From Bacilli bacterium (GTDB lineage: Bacteria > Bacillota_I > Bacilli_A > RF39 > UBA660), in NCBI GenBank assembly GCA_028703035.1, contig JAQVNR010000006.1, positions 7,301 to 30,579 of the forward strand: DNA of 23,279 nt, written 5' to 3'. Positions 14,634-23,176 of the stretch are shown here, one piece after another. Position numbers and translations under genes: made by a program. A model generated the notes under the pieces. The model had not been told where the DNA came from. It saw only the letters and a list, made by a program, of their open reading frames with translations, and searched no databases. Every line of letters begins with the position of its first letter. The stretch's first letter is position 1.

Positions 14634-14666
14634 AAAAACAAAGGTTTAGGTTCCTTTGTTTTTTTT
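14634..14666 (+). terminator. Intrinsic terminator after the two unknown genes
   Basis: AAACAAAGG and CCTTTGTTT form a 9-bp stem with an 8-nt loop, followed by a run of T (14659-14666). It separates the unknown pair from the ireB operon. Confidence 0.85.
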
Positions 14667-14711
14667 ATGATGCGGGAACTTCCAACTTTAATTACCATGA
14701 AAAATTTAAGA

Positions 14712-14740
14712 TTGTAAATAGAAGCTCGCTATGTTAGAAT
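14712..14740 (+). promoter_or_regulatory. Promoter of the ireB operon
   Basis: TTGTAA (14712-14717), a 17-bp spacer and TAGAAT (14735-14740) with a TGt extension lie between the upstream terminator and the ireB Shine-Dalgarno (AGAGGTGAT, 14751-14759). Confidence 0.6.
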
Positions 14741-14764
14741 AATAATATCTAGAGGTGATGAATT

Positions 14765-15010
14765 ATGCTAGAAAAAACTTCGCTATTTAATATTGAAGAA
14801 ATCGAGGATACTTTAATTAAAAAAACTTTGGAAGATGTATACCTTGCCCTTGAAGAAAAAGGATATAACCCAGTTAATCAATTAGTTGGTTATTTAACAA
14901 GTGGAGATCCTGGATATATATCTTCATATAAAGGGGCAAGAGTTAAAATATCTGAATATGATCGAAGTAAAATCTTAATTGCTATCTTAAAGGATTATCT
15001 ATTTAAATGA
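14765..15010 (+). CDS. ireB: IreB family regulatory phosphoprotein (UPF0297)
   Basis: IreB is a small cytosolic protein phosphorylated by the PASTA-domain Ser/Thr kinase of Firmicutes that affects cell-wall stress and cephalosporin response. The 81-residue product is near full length. The diagnostic region ALEEKGYNPVNQLVGYLTSGDPGYI ... KGARxKI is present (residues ~28-58). The short N-terminal Thr/Ser segment before F (KTSLF) corresponds to the kinase target region. It begins the conserved ireB-ruvX-yrzB-mltG-trmR order, and its TGA stop overlaps the ruvX ATG (ATGA). This TGA stop also shows that the standard meaning of TGA is used. Confidence 0.93.
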   Translation: MLEKTSLFNIEEIEDTLIKKTLEDVYLALEEKGYNPVNQLVGYLTSGDPGYISSYKGARVKISEYDRSKILIAILKDYLFK

Positions 15011-15426
15011 GATACTTAGGAATGGATTTAGGAAACAAAACTCTTGGTCTTGCATTAAGTGATAAAGAAGGGATTATTTCTTCTCCTTATAAATTAATTA
15101 AATATACCAATTATGATGATTTAATTAAGGAAGTATTAGAAATAATTGATGAAAAAGAAGTAGGGACGATTGTTTTAGGTCTACCTAAAAACATGAATAA
15201 TACCTTAGGACGTGCAGCAAAAAGATCGCTTGAATTTAAAAAGATGTTAGAAAATGTTTGTCCTCTTGAAGTTTATTTAGTTGATGAAAGACTAAGCACA
15301 ATAGAAGCAGAAGGTATTTTAATAAAAGCTGATGTCTCTAGAAAAAAACGAAAAAAAATAATTGATGAAGTATCAGCAAGTATTATACTAGATACTCATT
15401 TAAGAAAGTTGGTTAAAAATGGATAA
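15007..15426 (+). CDS. ruvX: RuvX/YqgF family Holliday-junction resolvase-like nuclease
   Basis: This 139-residue RNase H-fold protein belongs to the YqgF family, proposed to act as a Holliday-junction resolvase and in rRNA maturation. The fold's acidic residues are visible in MDLGNKTLGLALSD (first Asp), LGLPKNMNNTLG, VDERLST (second acidic patch) and IDEVSASIIL (last Asp). Length is normal (~140). It overlaps ireB by 4 bp and yrzB by 8 bp, so the three are translated together. Confidence 0.94.
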   Translation: MRYLGMDLGNKTLGLALSDKEGIISSPYKLIKYTNYDDLIKEVLEIIDEKEVGTIVLGLPKNMNNTLGRAAKRSLEFKKMLENVCPLEVYLVDERLSTIEAEGILIKADVSRKKRKKIIDEVSASIILDTHLRKLVKNG

Positions 15427-15706
15427 GAGTACAGGAAAATTTACAATTACAAATAATGGCATACAAACAGAATATGATGTTTTATTTACGTTTGATAATG
15501 AAGAAACAAAAAAAAATTATATAGTTTTTACTGATAATACACTTGATGAGAATAATAATATCAAAGTTTATGCTAATACATATAATCCAGAAACAATGGA
15601 TTTAGGCGCTATTGAAACGGAAAAAGAATGGCAATTAATCGAAAACCTTCTAGCTGATTTACAAGAAAAAGTTGGTGAAGACGATGAACAACCAGCCAGA
15701 AAATAA
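15419..15706 (+). CDS. yrzB: DUF1292 family protein (YrzB-like, UPF0473)
   Basis: This 95-residue acidic protein belongs to the DUF1292 family, whose function is not established. Family features include the strand-rich YDVLFTFDNEETKKNYIVFTD near the N terminus, VYANTYNP in the middle and EWQLIENLLADL near the end. Its constant place between ruvX and mltG in Firmicutes supports the call. The start overlaps ruvX by 8 bp, and the end contains the Shine-Dalgarno and start of mltG (23-bp overlap). Confidence 0.9.
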   Translation: MDKSTGKFTITNNGIQTEYDVLFTFDNEETKKNYIVFTDNTLDENNNIKVYANTYNPETMDLGAIETEKEWQLIENLLADLQEKVGEDDEQPARK

Positions 15707-16778
15707 AATAGATAATATTGTTTCTAAAATTACTTTAATAGTAACAATTATTTTAGTCATAGGGATGATTGTATTTTTCTGTATATCTCTATACTTTTTA
15801 GCACCAGTTGATTCAAAAAGTGATGATATGGTTAATTTTTTAGTTGAAGAAGGCTGGTCTAAACACAAAATAGCTGAGCAGTTAGATAAAGATAATTTAA
15901 TTAAGAGTTCTTTTTTCTTTAAAATTTATATGAAAATTAATGAAAAGGAAATATATGCAGGTACATATAAATTATCAAAGAGTATGAGTGTTGATGAAAT
16001 TATTCGAACTTTAAATAGTGCTAATTCACTTGAAAACGAAACAATAAGTATCACATTTATTGAAGGAAGAAGATTAATTAGTTATGTCGAGAAGATTAGT
16101 GAAACATTTGATATACCTAAAAAAGATATTTTGCATAAAATAAGTGATGAGAAATATTTAAATAGTTTAATTAATCAGTACTGGTTTTTAACTGAAGATA
16201 TTCTTAATAAAGAGCTATATTACTTTCTTGAAGGCTATTTATTCCCAGACACATATATTTTCAAGAAAAGTTCTACTATTGAAGAGATAATTGGGAAAAT
16301 GCTTAGCACCATGGAAGAGAAATTGAGTATTTTTAAAGAAGAAATTAATGTTTCTAATTACAGCATTCACCAGCTTTTAACTTTAGCTTCGATAGTTGAA
16401 TTAGAAGGAGCAGGAAGCGATGATCGGGCAGGTGTTGCTGGAGTATTTTATAATCGCTTAAAAGATAACTGGACGCTAGGGTCAGATGTTACAACTTATT
16501 ATGCAGCCGGCAAAGACTTTGATGTTGATTTGTCTTGGAGTGATATAAATGATTGTAATGCCTATAATACAAGAGGTACTTGTTTTACGGGTCTTCCAGT
16601 TGGACCAATAGCTAGTCCGAGCCTTGCATCAATTACTGCAGTGCTAGAGCCAACAGAGCATGATTATTACTATTTTGTGGCTGATATTAATAAAAAGACA
16701 TATTTTAATATAACTGAGGCAGAGCATGATGCCGAAGTTGACAGATTAATAAAAGAAGAATTATGGCATGAATACTAG
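15684..16778 (+). CDS. mltG: Endolytic murein transglycosylase MltG
   Basis: MltG cleaves nascent peptidoglycan strands at the membrane and helps set glycan length. The 364-residue product has a short cytoplasmic N terminus, one transmembrane helix (~residues 14-38), a LysM-like subdomain, then the YceG catalytic domain. That domain contains LASIVELEGAG with the catalytic Glu239, LGSDVTTYY, and YNTRG ... GLPVGPIASPS. It is anchored facing outward. The ATG at 15684 is chosen because GGTGA lies 5 nt upstream and a TTG at 15672 would have none. Its presence shows that the organism makes peptidoglycan. The trmR gene follows after 12 bp. Confidence 0.95.
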   Translation: MNNQPENKIDNIVSKITLIVTIILVIGMIVFFCISLYFLAPVDSKSDDMVNFLVEEGWSKHKIAEQLDKDNLIKSSFFFKIYMKINEKEIYAGTYKLSKSMSVDEIIRTLNSANSLENETISITFIEGRRLISYVEKISETFDIPKKDILHKISDEKYLNSLINQYWFLTEDILNKELYYFLEGYLFPDTYIFKKSSTIEEIIGKMLSTMEEKLSIFKEEINVSNYSIHQLLTLASIVELEGAGSDDRAGVAGVFYNRLKDNWTLGSDVTTYYAAGKDFDVDLSWSDINDCNAYNTRGTCFTGLPVGPIASPSLASITAVLEPTEHDYYYFVADINKKTYFNITEAEHDAEVDRLIKEELWHEY

Positions 16779-16790
16779 GAGGTATTTAAA

Positions 16791-17387
16791 GTGAAAGAAG
16801 TCATTATGGAAATGGAGCGGTATGCAGATACCAATAATATTCCAATAATTGAAGTAGACTCAATTAAATTTATAATGAAATATATAAAACTTAATAATGT
16901 AAAAAAAGTATTAGAAATAGGCTCTGCTATAGGTTACTCAGCTATATTGATGGCTAATGCTACTCAAAATGTTGAAATAACAACGATTGAAAAAGATGAA
17001 AAAAGATATCGAGAAGCAGTTAAAAATATCAATAAATGTAATCTAGATAAAAGAATTGAAGTAGTTTATAATGATGCCTTAGAAGTAAATTTAGCTGGTC
17101 ATAAATATGATTTAATATTTATAGATGCTGCTAAAGGTTCATATATTAATTTTTTTGAGAAATTTTGTCATTATTTAAATCCAGGTGGAGTAATAATAAC
17201 TGATAATTTAAAATTCCATGGACTAGTAAATAATAAAGCATCAATTAAGACTAAAAGTTTAAGAGGAATAGTAAAGCGAATTGAAAAATATATTGAGTTT
17301 CTAAATAATAATAAAGATTATGTTACTAAGTTTTATGATATAGGAGATGGCTTATCAGTAAGCATTAAAAAAAATGAGGGAAAATAG
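16791..17387 (+). CDS. trmR: tRNA 5-hydroxyuridine methyltransferase (TrmR/YrrM-like)
   Basis: This 198-residue class I SAM methyltransferase is of the caffeoyl-CoA O-methyltransferase-like family. Motif I is VLEIGSAIGYSA, the acidic ribose-binding residue is in TTIEKD, and YDLIFIDAAKG is motif post-II/IV with metal-binding Asp. In Bacillus the homologue YrrM (TrmR) methylates 5-hydroxyuridine at tRNA position 34 to 5-methoxyuridine, and it sits next to the U32 genes that make the hydroxyl, as here. Spacing to mltG is 12 bp with AGGAGG in front of the start, and the 3' end overlaps yrrN by 14 bp. The function is inferred from family and neighbours. Confidence 0.88.
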   Translation: MKEVIMEMERYADTNNIPIIEVDSIKFIMKYIKLNNVKKVLEIGSAIGYSAILMANATQNVEITTIEKDEKRYREAVKNINKCNLDKRIEVVYNDALEVNLAGHKYDLIFIDAAKGSYINFFEKFCHYLNPGGVIITDNLKFHGLVNNKASIKTKSLRGIVKRIEKYIEFLNNNKDYVTKFYDIGDGLSVSIKKNEGK

Positions 17388-18150
17388 TAAAGTTTTAATT
17401 AATATTAATAATTTGGATGAAATAAATAAATTTAAGGAAATTGGGATAACTAATTTTCTTTTTGCACTTCAGGATTTTAGTATTGGTTATAAGGAATATA
17501 CATTAGATGTTTTGAAAAAACTAAATGTAAATATTTATCTTAATATAAATATTATAATGGATACTAAAAAAATAGCTGAATTTAAAAAAATAATTAAAGA
17601 TTTATATTTTATAAAAGGAATTTTTTTTGAAGATATAGGGGTATATAATCTTCTTAAAGAAGAAAATATACCCCTATTTTGGAACCAAAGTCACTTTGTA
17701 ATAAATAGCATTAGTATTAACTCATGGCTTACTAGAGTAGACTCTGCTGTTTTAGCAAATGAGCTTATGCAAGAAGAAATTAAATATATCTTAAGTAAAG
17801 TAATTAAACCAGTGGTAGTGAAAATATTTGGTTATAATATAGCAATGTATTCAAGAAGAACCCTATTAACTAACTATAACAATGTCCATAAACTAAGTTC
17901 TATTAATAAAGCCTATTTAGAAGCTAACAATAATATATTTATTGCTAAAGAAAATAATAATGGTACAGTTTTATTTTATAGTAAACCATTTAATTATTAT
18001 CATATAATTAATGAACTTGATAGTAATAAAATATACTATTATTTATTTGATGCATCATTTACTGATTATTTAAAGATTATTAATAATGAATATAAAATAA
18101 GTGATGAAAAGTTTTTAAATAATAAAACTATTTATAAATTGGAGGATTAA
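17374..18150 (+). CDS. yrrN: U32 family tRNA hydroxylation protein, YrrN-like (TrhP1)
   Basis: This 258-residue protein is divergent but recognisable as YrrN, the shorter partner of the two-protein TrhP that adds the 5-hydroxyl to wobble uridine. The most telling segment is FGYNIAMYSRRTLLTNY (residues ~150-166), matching the YSRR-x-L-x-x-NY block of YrrN-type U32 proteins. It lacks the clustered cysteines of YrrO, which is normal for this partner. Position between trmR and yrrO supports the call. Its last codons (LED) double as the Shine-Dalgarno of an abandoned yrrO start (GGAGG). No strong ribosome binding site precedes the ATG at 17374, so it probably relies on coupling to trmR. Confidence 0.75.
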   Translation: MRENSKVLININNLDEINKFKEIGITNFLFALQDFSIGYKEYTLDVLKKLNVNIYLNINIIMDTKKIAEFKKIIKDLYFIKGIFFEDIGVYNLLKEENIPLFWNQSHFVINSISINSWLTRVDSAVLANELMQEEIKYILSKVIKPVVVKIFGYNIAMYSRRTLLTNYNNVHKLSSINKAYLEANNNIFIAKENNNGTVLFYSKPFNYYHIINELDSNKIYYYLFDASFTDYLKIINNEYKISDEKFLNNKTIYKLED

Positions 18151-18162
18151 AATGATAGAATT
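18138..18162. repeat. 25-bp direct repeat, copy 1 (yrrN/yrrO junction)
   Basis: This matches 21966-21990 at 23 of 25 positions. It contains the end of yrrN, the Shine-Dalgarno GGAGG, and an ATG followed by three yrrO codons (I-E-L). The pair brackets the purL-like gene. Confidence 0.85.
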
Positions 18163-18172
18163 GCCCCTATAA
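18152..18172 (+). pseudogene. Abandoned yrrO start (six-codon remnant)
   Basis: This encodes MIELPL followed by TAA, with GGAGG 7 nt upstream. The real yrrO begins MIELLAPAG at 21980. The remnant marks where yrrO started before the purL-like gene was inserted. Confidence 0.75.
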
Positions 18173-18176
18173 ACCG

Positions 18177-18205
18177 TTGACAAGTTTTTTTATATTTGTT
18201 AATAT
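18177..18205 (+). promoter_or_regulatory. Strong promoter of the purL-like gene
   Basis: A perfect TTGACA (18177-18182), 17-bp spacer and TAATAT (18200-18205) with TGt before it make the best promoter in the window. It lies inside the inserted segment, right after the left repeat. Confidence 0.8.
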
Positions 18206-18236
18206 GTCTTTGAAATATGAATGAAGGATGGTTATT

Positions 18237-21200
18237 ATGAACTTAGATATTAAAAGAGTTTATGTGGAAAAAAGATTAGGGTTTAACACCGAGGCATTAA
18301 ATATATTAAGCAGTTTAAAGGAAGACCTAAATATTGATAAATTATATAATCTTAGAATATTAAGTAGGTATACAGTATCAAATATTGAAGAAGATGACTT
18401 CAAAAGCAGTGTAAAAGCTGTTTTTTCAGAGCCAAATAAAGATATTGTTTATTATGAAGATGTTGATTTAAAAGGTCATGTATTTGCCTTGGAATATTTG
18501 CCAGGACAATATGACCAAAAAGTAGATTTTGCAAAACAGTGCATGCAAGTTGTAATAGGAAAAGAAAAACCGATTATTAAACATGCAAGAATATTTGTTC
18601 TTGAAGGTGAGCTATCCAAAGAAGATATCAGAAAAATCAAGAAATACTTAATTAACCCTGTAGATACCATAGAAATAGAGATAGCTAAACCTAGTGAATT
18701 AGATGGAGATTATCCTGATGCATTAGATGTAGAAACAATAAATCTAATAAATAAATCTAAAGAAGAAATTGAAGCATATCGAAATGAAGCGGGTCTTGCT
18801 ATGAGTTCTGAGGATTTATTATTTTGTCAAAAATATTTTAAAGACACAGAAAAAAGAAACCCAACAATTACGGAAATTAAAGTAATTGATACTTACTGGT
18901 CTGATCACTGTAGACATACAACCTTTTCTACGGTTATAGAAAACATTGAATTTGAAAAAGGAACAGTAACAGAAGAAATAAAAAATACATTCAATAAATA
19001 TTTAAATGTAAGAAAATTTGTTTACAAAAGCAAAAAAGATATAACCTTAATGGATTTAGCGACAATAGGCGCTAAAGAATTGAGAAAATCTGGACATTTA
19101 AATGACTTAGAAATATCTGAAGAAATTAATGCTTGTAGCATCATTATAAATGTGGAAAAAGATGGAAAAGATGAAGAATGGCTTTTAATGTTTAAAAATG
19201 AAACTCATAACCATCCTACAGAAATTGAGCCTTTTGGCGGTGCAAACACATGCCTTGGAGGTGCAATAAGAGATCCTCTTTCAGGACGCTCTTATGTTTA
19301 TCAGGCAATGCGAATTTCAGGATGTGCTGATGCTAAACAAAAAATCGAAGACACACTGCCGGAAAAGTTTCCTCAAAGAAAAATTACAACTGAAGCAGCG
19401 AAAGGATACAGCTCCTATGGAAATCAAATAGGAGTAACGACAGGTTATGTAAATGAAATATATCATCCCGATTATGTTGCTAAAAGGTTGGAAGCAGGTG
19501 CAGTAATTGCAGCAGCACCAAGAGAAAATATAAAAAGAGAAACTCCCAAAAAAGGTGATATTGTAATTATATTAGGAGGAAAAACAGGCAGAGATGGTTT
19601 GGGAGGAGCAACAGCTTCCTCTAAGAAACAGACAGAAAAAGAAACTAAAGTATTAGTCGGTATGGAAGTACCAAAAGGAAATCCTCCCCTTGAAAGAAAC
19701 ATTCAAAGGTTATTCAGAAGAAAAGAAGCAAGCATATTAATAAAAAAATGTAACGATTTTGGTGCTGGAGGTGTTTCCGTAGCCATAGGTGAATTAGCTG
19801 ATGGATTAAATATAAACTTAGACTTGGTAACCGTAAAATATGGCGGTTTAGACGGAACTGAATTAGCAATATCCGAGTCCCAAGAAAGAATGGCTGTTGT
19901 TGTAAGAAAAGAAGATGTAAAAGAATTTAATAAATATGCCCATGAAGAAAACTTAGAGTCAACTGTAGTTGCAAAAGTTACTGATGACAGAAGGCTTAAA
20001 ATGACGTGGAGAGGCAAGACAATATTTAATATAAGCAGAGATTTTTTAGATACTAATGGGGTAAAACAAAAAATAAATGCTAAAATTGTTGAGCCTATTA
20101 ATATTGATTATGAAAAAAAAATTGAAAATAGCAATCTAAAAAAGATGTGGCTTAAAAATTTAAAAGATTTAAATGTTGCCTGCCAAAAAGGATTAATTGA
20201 AATGTTTGATTCAACAGTAGGGGCAAGCTCTGTGATAGTTCCGTTAGGAGGAAAAAATCAACTTACACCAGCCGAGGGAATGATAGCTAAAATTCCGGTT
20301 GAACATGGAATAACAAATACCTGCTCTCTTATGGCTTATGGCTTTGATCCTTATCTTTCTAAAGAAAGCCCTTATCACGGAGCAATATATGCAGTAATAC
20401 ATTCTATCGCTAAAATTGTTGCAATGGGTGGAGATTATAAAAATATCAGGCTTTCATTCCAGGAGTATTTTGAAAGACTAAATAAAGAGCCTGAAAGGTG
20501 GGGTAAGCCTCTAAGTGCATTATTAGGAGCATTCAAAGTTCAACATGAACTAAAAATTCCTTCTATTGGGGGTAAAGACAGCATGTCTGGTACCTTTAAC
20601 GATATTGACGTACCACCTTCATTAATAAGCTTTGCAGTAGCAATATCAGATGTAAAAAATATTATTTCACCTGAATTTAAGGACGTAAACAATCAAGTTA
20701 TATTAATAAAGATTAAAAAAGACATTAATAATATTCCTGATTTTGAAGATATTAAAATTAAATACCCATCAATTCATGAAGCTATTAAAACAGGAAAAGT
20801 AATAAGTGCTCACACCGTAGGGTACGGAGGAATTGCAGCGGCCATCAGCAAAATGGTCTTAGGAAATGACATAGGTTTTAAAGCGCATGATAATTTCCCA
20901 TTAGACAAAGAATATTTTTATTCAAGTTACGGTGATATTATTTTGGAGATAAATGATTCATTTTTAGATTTATTTACAGACTACATTAAATTAGGAAAAA
21001 CAATGAATAAAAAGGAAATTTCAATTAATGATGTTCATATATCCTTGAAAGAAATAAAAAACACCTGGATAGAACCTTTAAACAATGTATTTCCGGTTAA
21101 AAAGGATACATCAGGAATTATCGATGACTATAGTTTTAGTGTTAAAGGTACTGTTAAACCAGTTGTAACAATTATAAAGCCAAGAGTATTTATTCCCGTA

Positions 21201-21956
21201 TTTCCAGGAACAAACGGCGAATATGACATCCAGAAAGCCTTTGAAAAGGCAGGTGCAAAAACAGATTTATTCGTGTTTAGAAATTTAAGCCTGCAGGATA
21301 TAAGCGATTCAATAAAGGAAATGAGCTCCCTTATAAAACAGTCTCAAATTATTGCCTTTCCCGGCGGACCTGGTTCGGGAAAGTTTATTGAGACAGTATT
21401 CAGGAATCAATTGTTAATAGATGCAGTTAAAGACCTTTTGAAAAACAGAGACGGTTTAATTTTAGGTATCGGTGATGGTTTCCATGCTCTTATTAAATTA
21501 GGCTTAATACCTTTCGGAGAAATAACCAAAATAAAAGAAGATTATCCAATCTTAACCTATAATAAAATAGGACGTCATGTGTCAACCTTTGTTAAAACAA
21601 AGGTTGTAAGCAATCTATCACCTTGGTTAAGTGGGTGCAATGCATACGATATTCATTATTTGCCTTTGTCCCATGGTGAAGGAAGATTTGTAGCAAATGA
21701 AAAATGGATTGGAAATTTGAAAAAAAATGGCCAAATAGCCACTCAATATGTAGACAATGATAATAACCCCACTTATGACGGATTTTACAATCCAACTGGT
21801 TCAATGGAAGCAGTAGAGGGGATAACAAGTATTGACGGCAGAATATTTGGAAAAATGGCCCATTCAGAAAGACTTGATGAAAATATATACAAAAACATTC
21901 CTGGAAATAAGGACCAGTTAATATTTGAATCGGCAGTAAAATATTTTAATAATTAA
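18237..21956 (+). CDS. purL: PurL-like FGAM synthase homologue with a degenerate glutaminase domain
   Basis: PurL uses ATP and glutamine to make formylglycinamidine ribonucleotide in purine synthesis. The 1,239-residue single-chain form is of clostridial type. Synthetase motifs are good: SDHCRHTTF (222-230), ETHNHPTEIEPFGGA, IRDPLSGRSYVYQAMR, NDFGAGGVSVAIGELADGL, GGKDSMSGTFND. The C-terminal glutaminase domain (~970-1239) is not: the nucleophile motif GICNGFQ reads GIGDGFH (Cys replaced by Gly1079), and the loop PGGFSGGDEPDGSGKF is shortened to PGGPGSGKF (1042-1050), while HGEGRF (His1146, Glu1148) remains. It may use free ammonia or have a new role. Codons look less AT-biased than neighbours. 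The ATG at 18237 has GAAGGA 8 nt upstream. It interrupts yrrN-yrrO. Confidence 0.88.
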   Translation: MNLDIKRVYVEKRLGFNTEALNILSSLKEDLNIDKLYNLRILSRYTVSNIEEDDFKSSVKAVFSEPNKDIVYYEDVDLKGHVFALEYLPGQYDQKVDFAKQCMQVVIGKEKPIIKHARIFVLEGELSKEDIRKIKKYLINPVDTIEIEIAKPSELDGDYPDALDVETINLINKSKEEIEAYRNEAGLAMSSEDLLFCQKYFKDTEKRNPTITEIKVIDTYWSDHCRHTTFSTVIENIEFEKGTVTEEIKNTFNKYLNVRKFVYKSKKDITLMDLATIGAKELRKSGHLNDLEISEEINACSIIINVEKDGKDEEWLLMFKNETHNHPTEIEPFGGANTCLGGAIRDPLSGRSYVYQAMRISGCADAKQKIEDTLPEKFPQRKITTEAAKGYSSYGNQIGVTTGYVNEIYHPDYVAKRLEAGAVIAAAPRENIKRETPKKGDIVIILGGKTGRDGLGGATASSKKQTEKETKVLVGMEVPKGNPPLERNIQRLFRRKEASILIKKCNDFGAGGVSVAIGELADGLNINLDLVTVKYGGLDGTELAISESQERMAVVVRKEDVKEFNKYAHEENLESTVVAKVTDDRRLKMTWRGKTIFNISRDFLDTNGVKQKINAKIVEPINIDYEKKIENSNLKKMWLKNLKDLNVACQKGLIEMFDSTVGASSVIVPLGGKNQLTPAEGMIAKIPVEHGITNTCSLMAYGFDPYLSKESPYHGAIYAVIHSIAKIVAMGGDYKNIRLSFQEYFERLNKEPERWGKPLSALLGAFKVQHELKIPSIGGKDSMSGTFNDIDVPPSLISFAVAISDVKNIISPEFKDVNNQVILIKIKKDINNIPDFEDIKIKYPSIHEAIKTGKVISAHTVGYGGIAAAISKMVLGNDIGFKAHDNFPLDKEYFYSSYGDIILEINDSFLDLFTDYIKLGKTMNKKEISINDVHISLKEIKNTWIEPLNNVFPVKKDTSGIIDDYSFSVKGTVKPVVTIIKPRVFIPVFPGTNGEYDIQKAFEKAGAKTDLFVFRNLSLQDISDSIKEMSSLIKQSQIIAFPGGPGSGKFIETVFRNQLLIDAVKDLLKNRDGLILGIGDGFHALIKLGLIPFGEITKIKEDYPILTYNKIGRHVSTFVKTKVVSNLSPWLSGCNAYDIHYLPLSHGEGRFVANEKWIGNLKKNGQIATQYVDNDNNPTYDGFYNPTGSMEAVEGITSIDGRIFGKMAHSERLDENIYKNIPGNKDQLIFESAVKYFNN

Positions 21957-21965
21957 TTGAACTTG

Positions 21966-21990
21966 ATTGGAGGATTAAGATGATAGAGTT
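21966..21990. repeat. 25-bp direct repeat, copy 2 (yrrN/yrrO junction)
   Basis: This is the partner of 18138-18162 (23/25). It supplies the Shine-Dalgarno GGAGG and start of the intact yrrO gene, and begins 10 bp after the purL-like stop codon. Confidence 0.85.
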
Positions 21991-23176
21991 ACTAGCTCCA
22001 GCAGGAGATTTTGAAAAATTAAAAGTAGCGCTTCATTATGGTGCTGATGCAGTTTATTTTAGTGGTCAAAACTATAGTTTAAGGGCTAATGCTAAAAATT
22101 TTTCAAATGAAGAAATTGTTAAAGCTGTAAAAATAGCTCATGATGTAAATAAAAAAGTTTATGTAACAGTTAATATTATTTTTCATGATGAAGATTTCAG
22201 TGGACTAGAAAGTTATTTAAAGTTTTTAGATCAGACTGGTGTTGATGGAATCATGGTTAGTGATATAGCCGTTATTGAACTTTGTAGTAACCTTTTATTA
22301 AAGTTAGAAGTTTATTTATCAACACAGGCATCAGTCTTAAATGAAGAAGCAGCTTTATTTTATAAAAGTTTAGGAGTTAAAAGAATAGTTTTAGCAAGAG
22401 AAGCTTTAAAAGAAGACATCCAAACTATTAAGAAAGTAACTAATTTAGAATTAGAAGCATTTATTCATGGTGCTATGTGTACAGGCTTTAGTGGTAGGTG
22501 TATTTTATCAAATTATATTACAGGTAGAGATTCAAATAGAGGTGGTTGCGCCCAAATATGTCGCTGGAACTTTAATTATCAAGACGAGGAAAAAAAACAT
22601 CTATCTGATAATTTTTCACTTGCTTCAAAAGATTTAAGTATGGCACCATACCTTAAAGAAATGAAAGACGCCGGAATTTATTCGTTTAAAATAGAAGGAA
22701 GAATGCGAAGCATTTACTACATAGCAACAGTAATTCATTCATATCGTTTATTAATTAAAAATCTAGGAAACAAAAATCAAATAACTGCATATACTAGATT
22801 TATACATAATGTACTTGATAGATGTGCTAATAGAGAAACAACTCCTCAATTTTTTAATAAAATGGCTGGAGCTGATGAACAATACTATTTAAATAGTAGG
22901 TTAGAAGTATCTAATCAAGACTTTTTAGGTATAGTAATAGAGAATAAAGATAACATAATAACTATAGAACAAAGGAATTATTTTAAACTTAATGATGAAG
23001 TACAATTTTTTGGTCCAAATATTGATAATTTAAATTATATAATAGATAACATTTATAATGAAAAGCTTGATAAAATCGAGGTTGCCAATCATCCCCAAAT
23101 GATTATAAAAATTAAAGCAATCCTTCCTGTATCAACAGGTGATATAATGCGATGGAATCTTTTCGTTAGTAAATGA
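21980..23176 (+). CDS. yrrO: U32 family tRNA hydroxylation protein, YrrO-like (TrhP2)
   Basis: This 398-residue U32 "peptidase" family protein is, by analogy to Bacillus YrrO and E. coli TrhP/RlhA, an iron-sulfur RNA hydroxylase that uses a prephenate-derived route, not a protease. The start ELLAPAGDFEKLKVALHYGADAVYFSG is typical, as is the family signature EAFIHGAMCTGFSGRC followed by GGCAQICRW, which supplies the four cluster-type cysteines. The C-terminal ~80 residues form the extra beta-barrel-like domain. GGAGG lies 7 nt before the ATG. It works with YrrN and TrmR to make 5-methoxyuridine at tRNA position 34, although the purL-like gene now separates it from them. The TGA stop is followed by 103 bp without a recognisable gene. 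Confidence 0.9.
   Translation: MIELLAPAGDFEKLKVALHYGADAVYFSGQNYSLRANAKNFSNEEIVKAVKIAHDVNKKVYVTVNIIFHDEDFSGLESYLKFLDQTGVDGIMVSDIAVIELCSNLLLKLEVYLSTQASVLNEEAALFYKSLGVKRIVLAREALKEDIQTIKKVTNLELEAFIHGAMCTGFSGRCILSNYITGRDSNRGGCAQICRWNFNYQDEEKKHLSDNFSLASKDLSMAPYLKEMKDAGIYSFKIEGRMRSIYYIATVIHSYRLLIKNLGNKNQITAYTRFIHNVLDRCANRETTPQFFNKMAGADEQYYLNSRLEVSNQDFLGIVIENKDNIITIEQRNYFKLNDEVQFFGPNIDNLNYIIDNIYNEKLDKIEVANHPQMIIKIKAILPVSTGDIMRWNLFVSK

Noticed and set aside
18166..18236. Purine riboswitch upstream of the purL-like gene
   Set aside because: Only about 70 bp, already occupied by a promoter and ribosome binding site; no three-way junction pattern seen.
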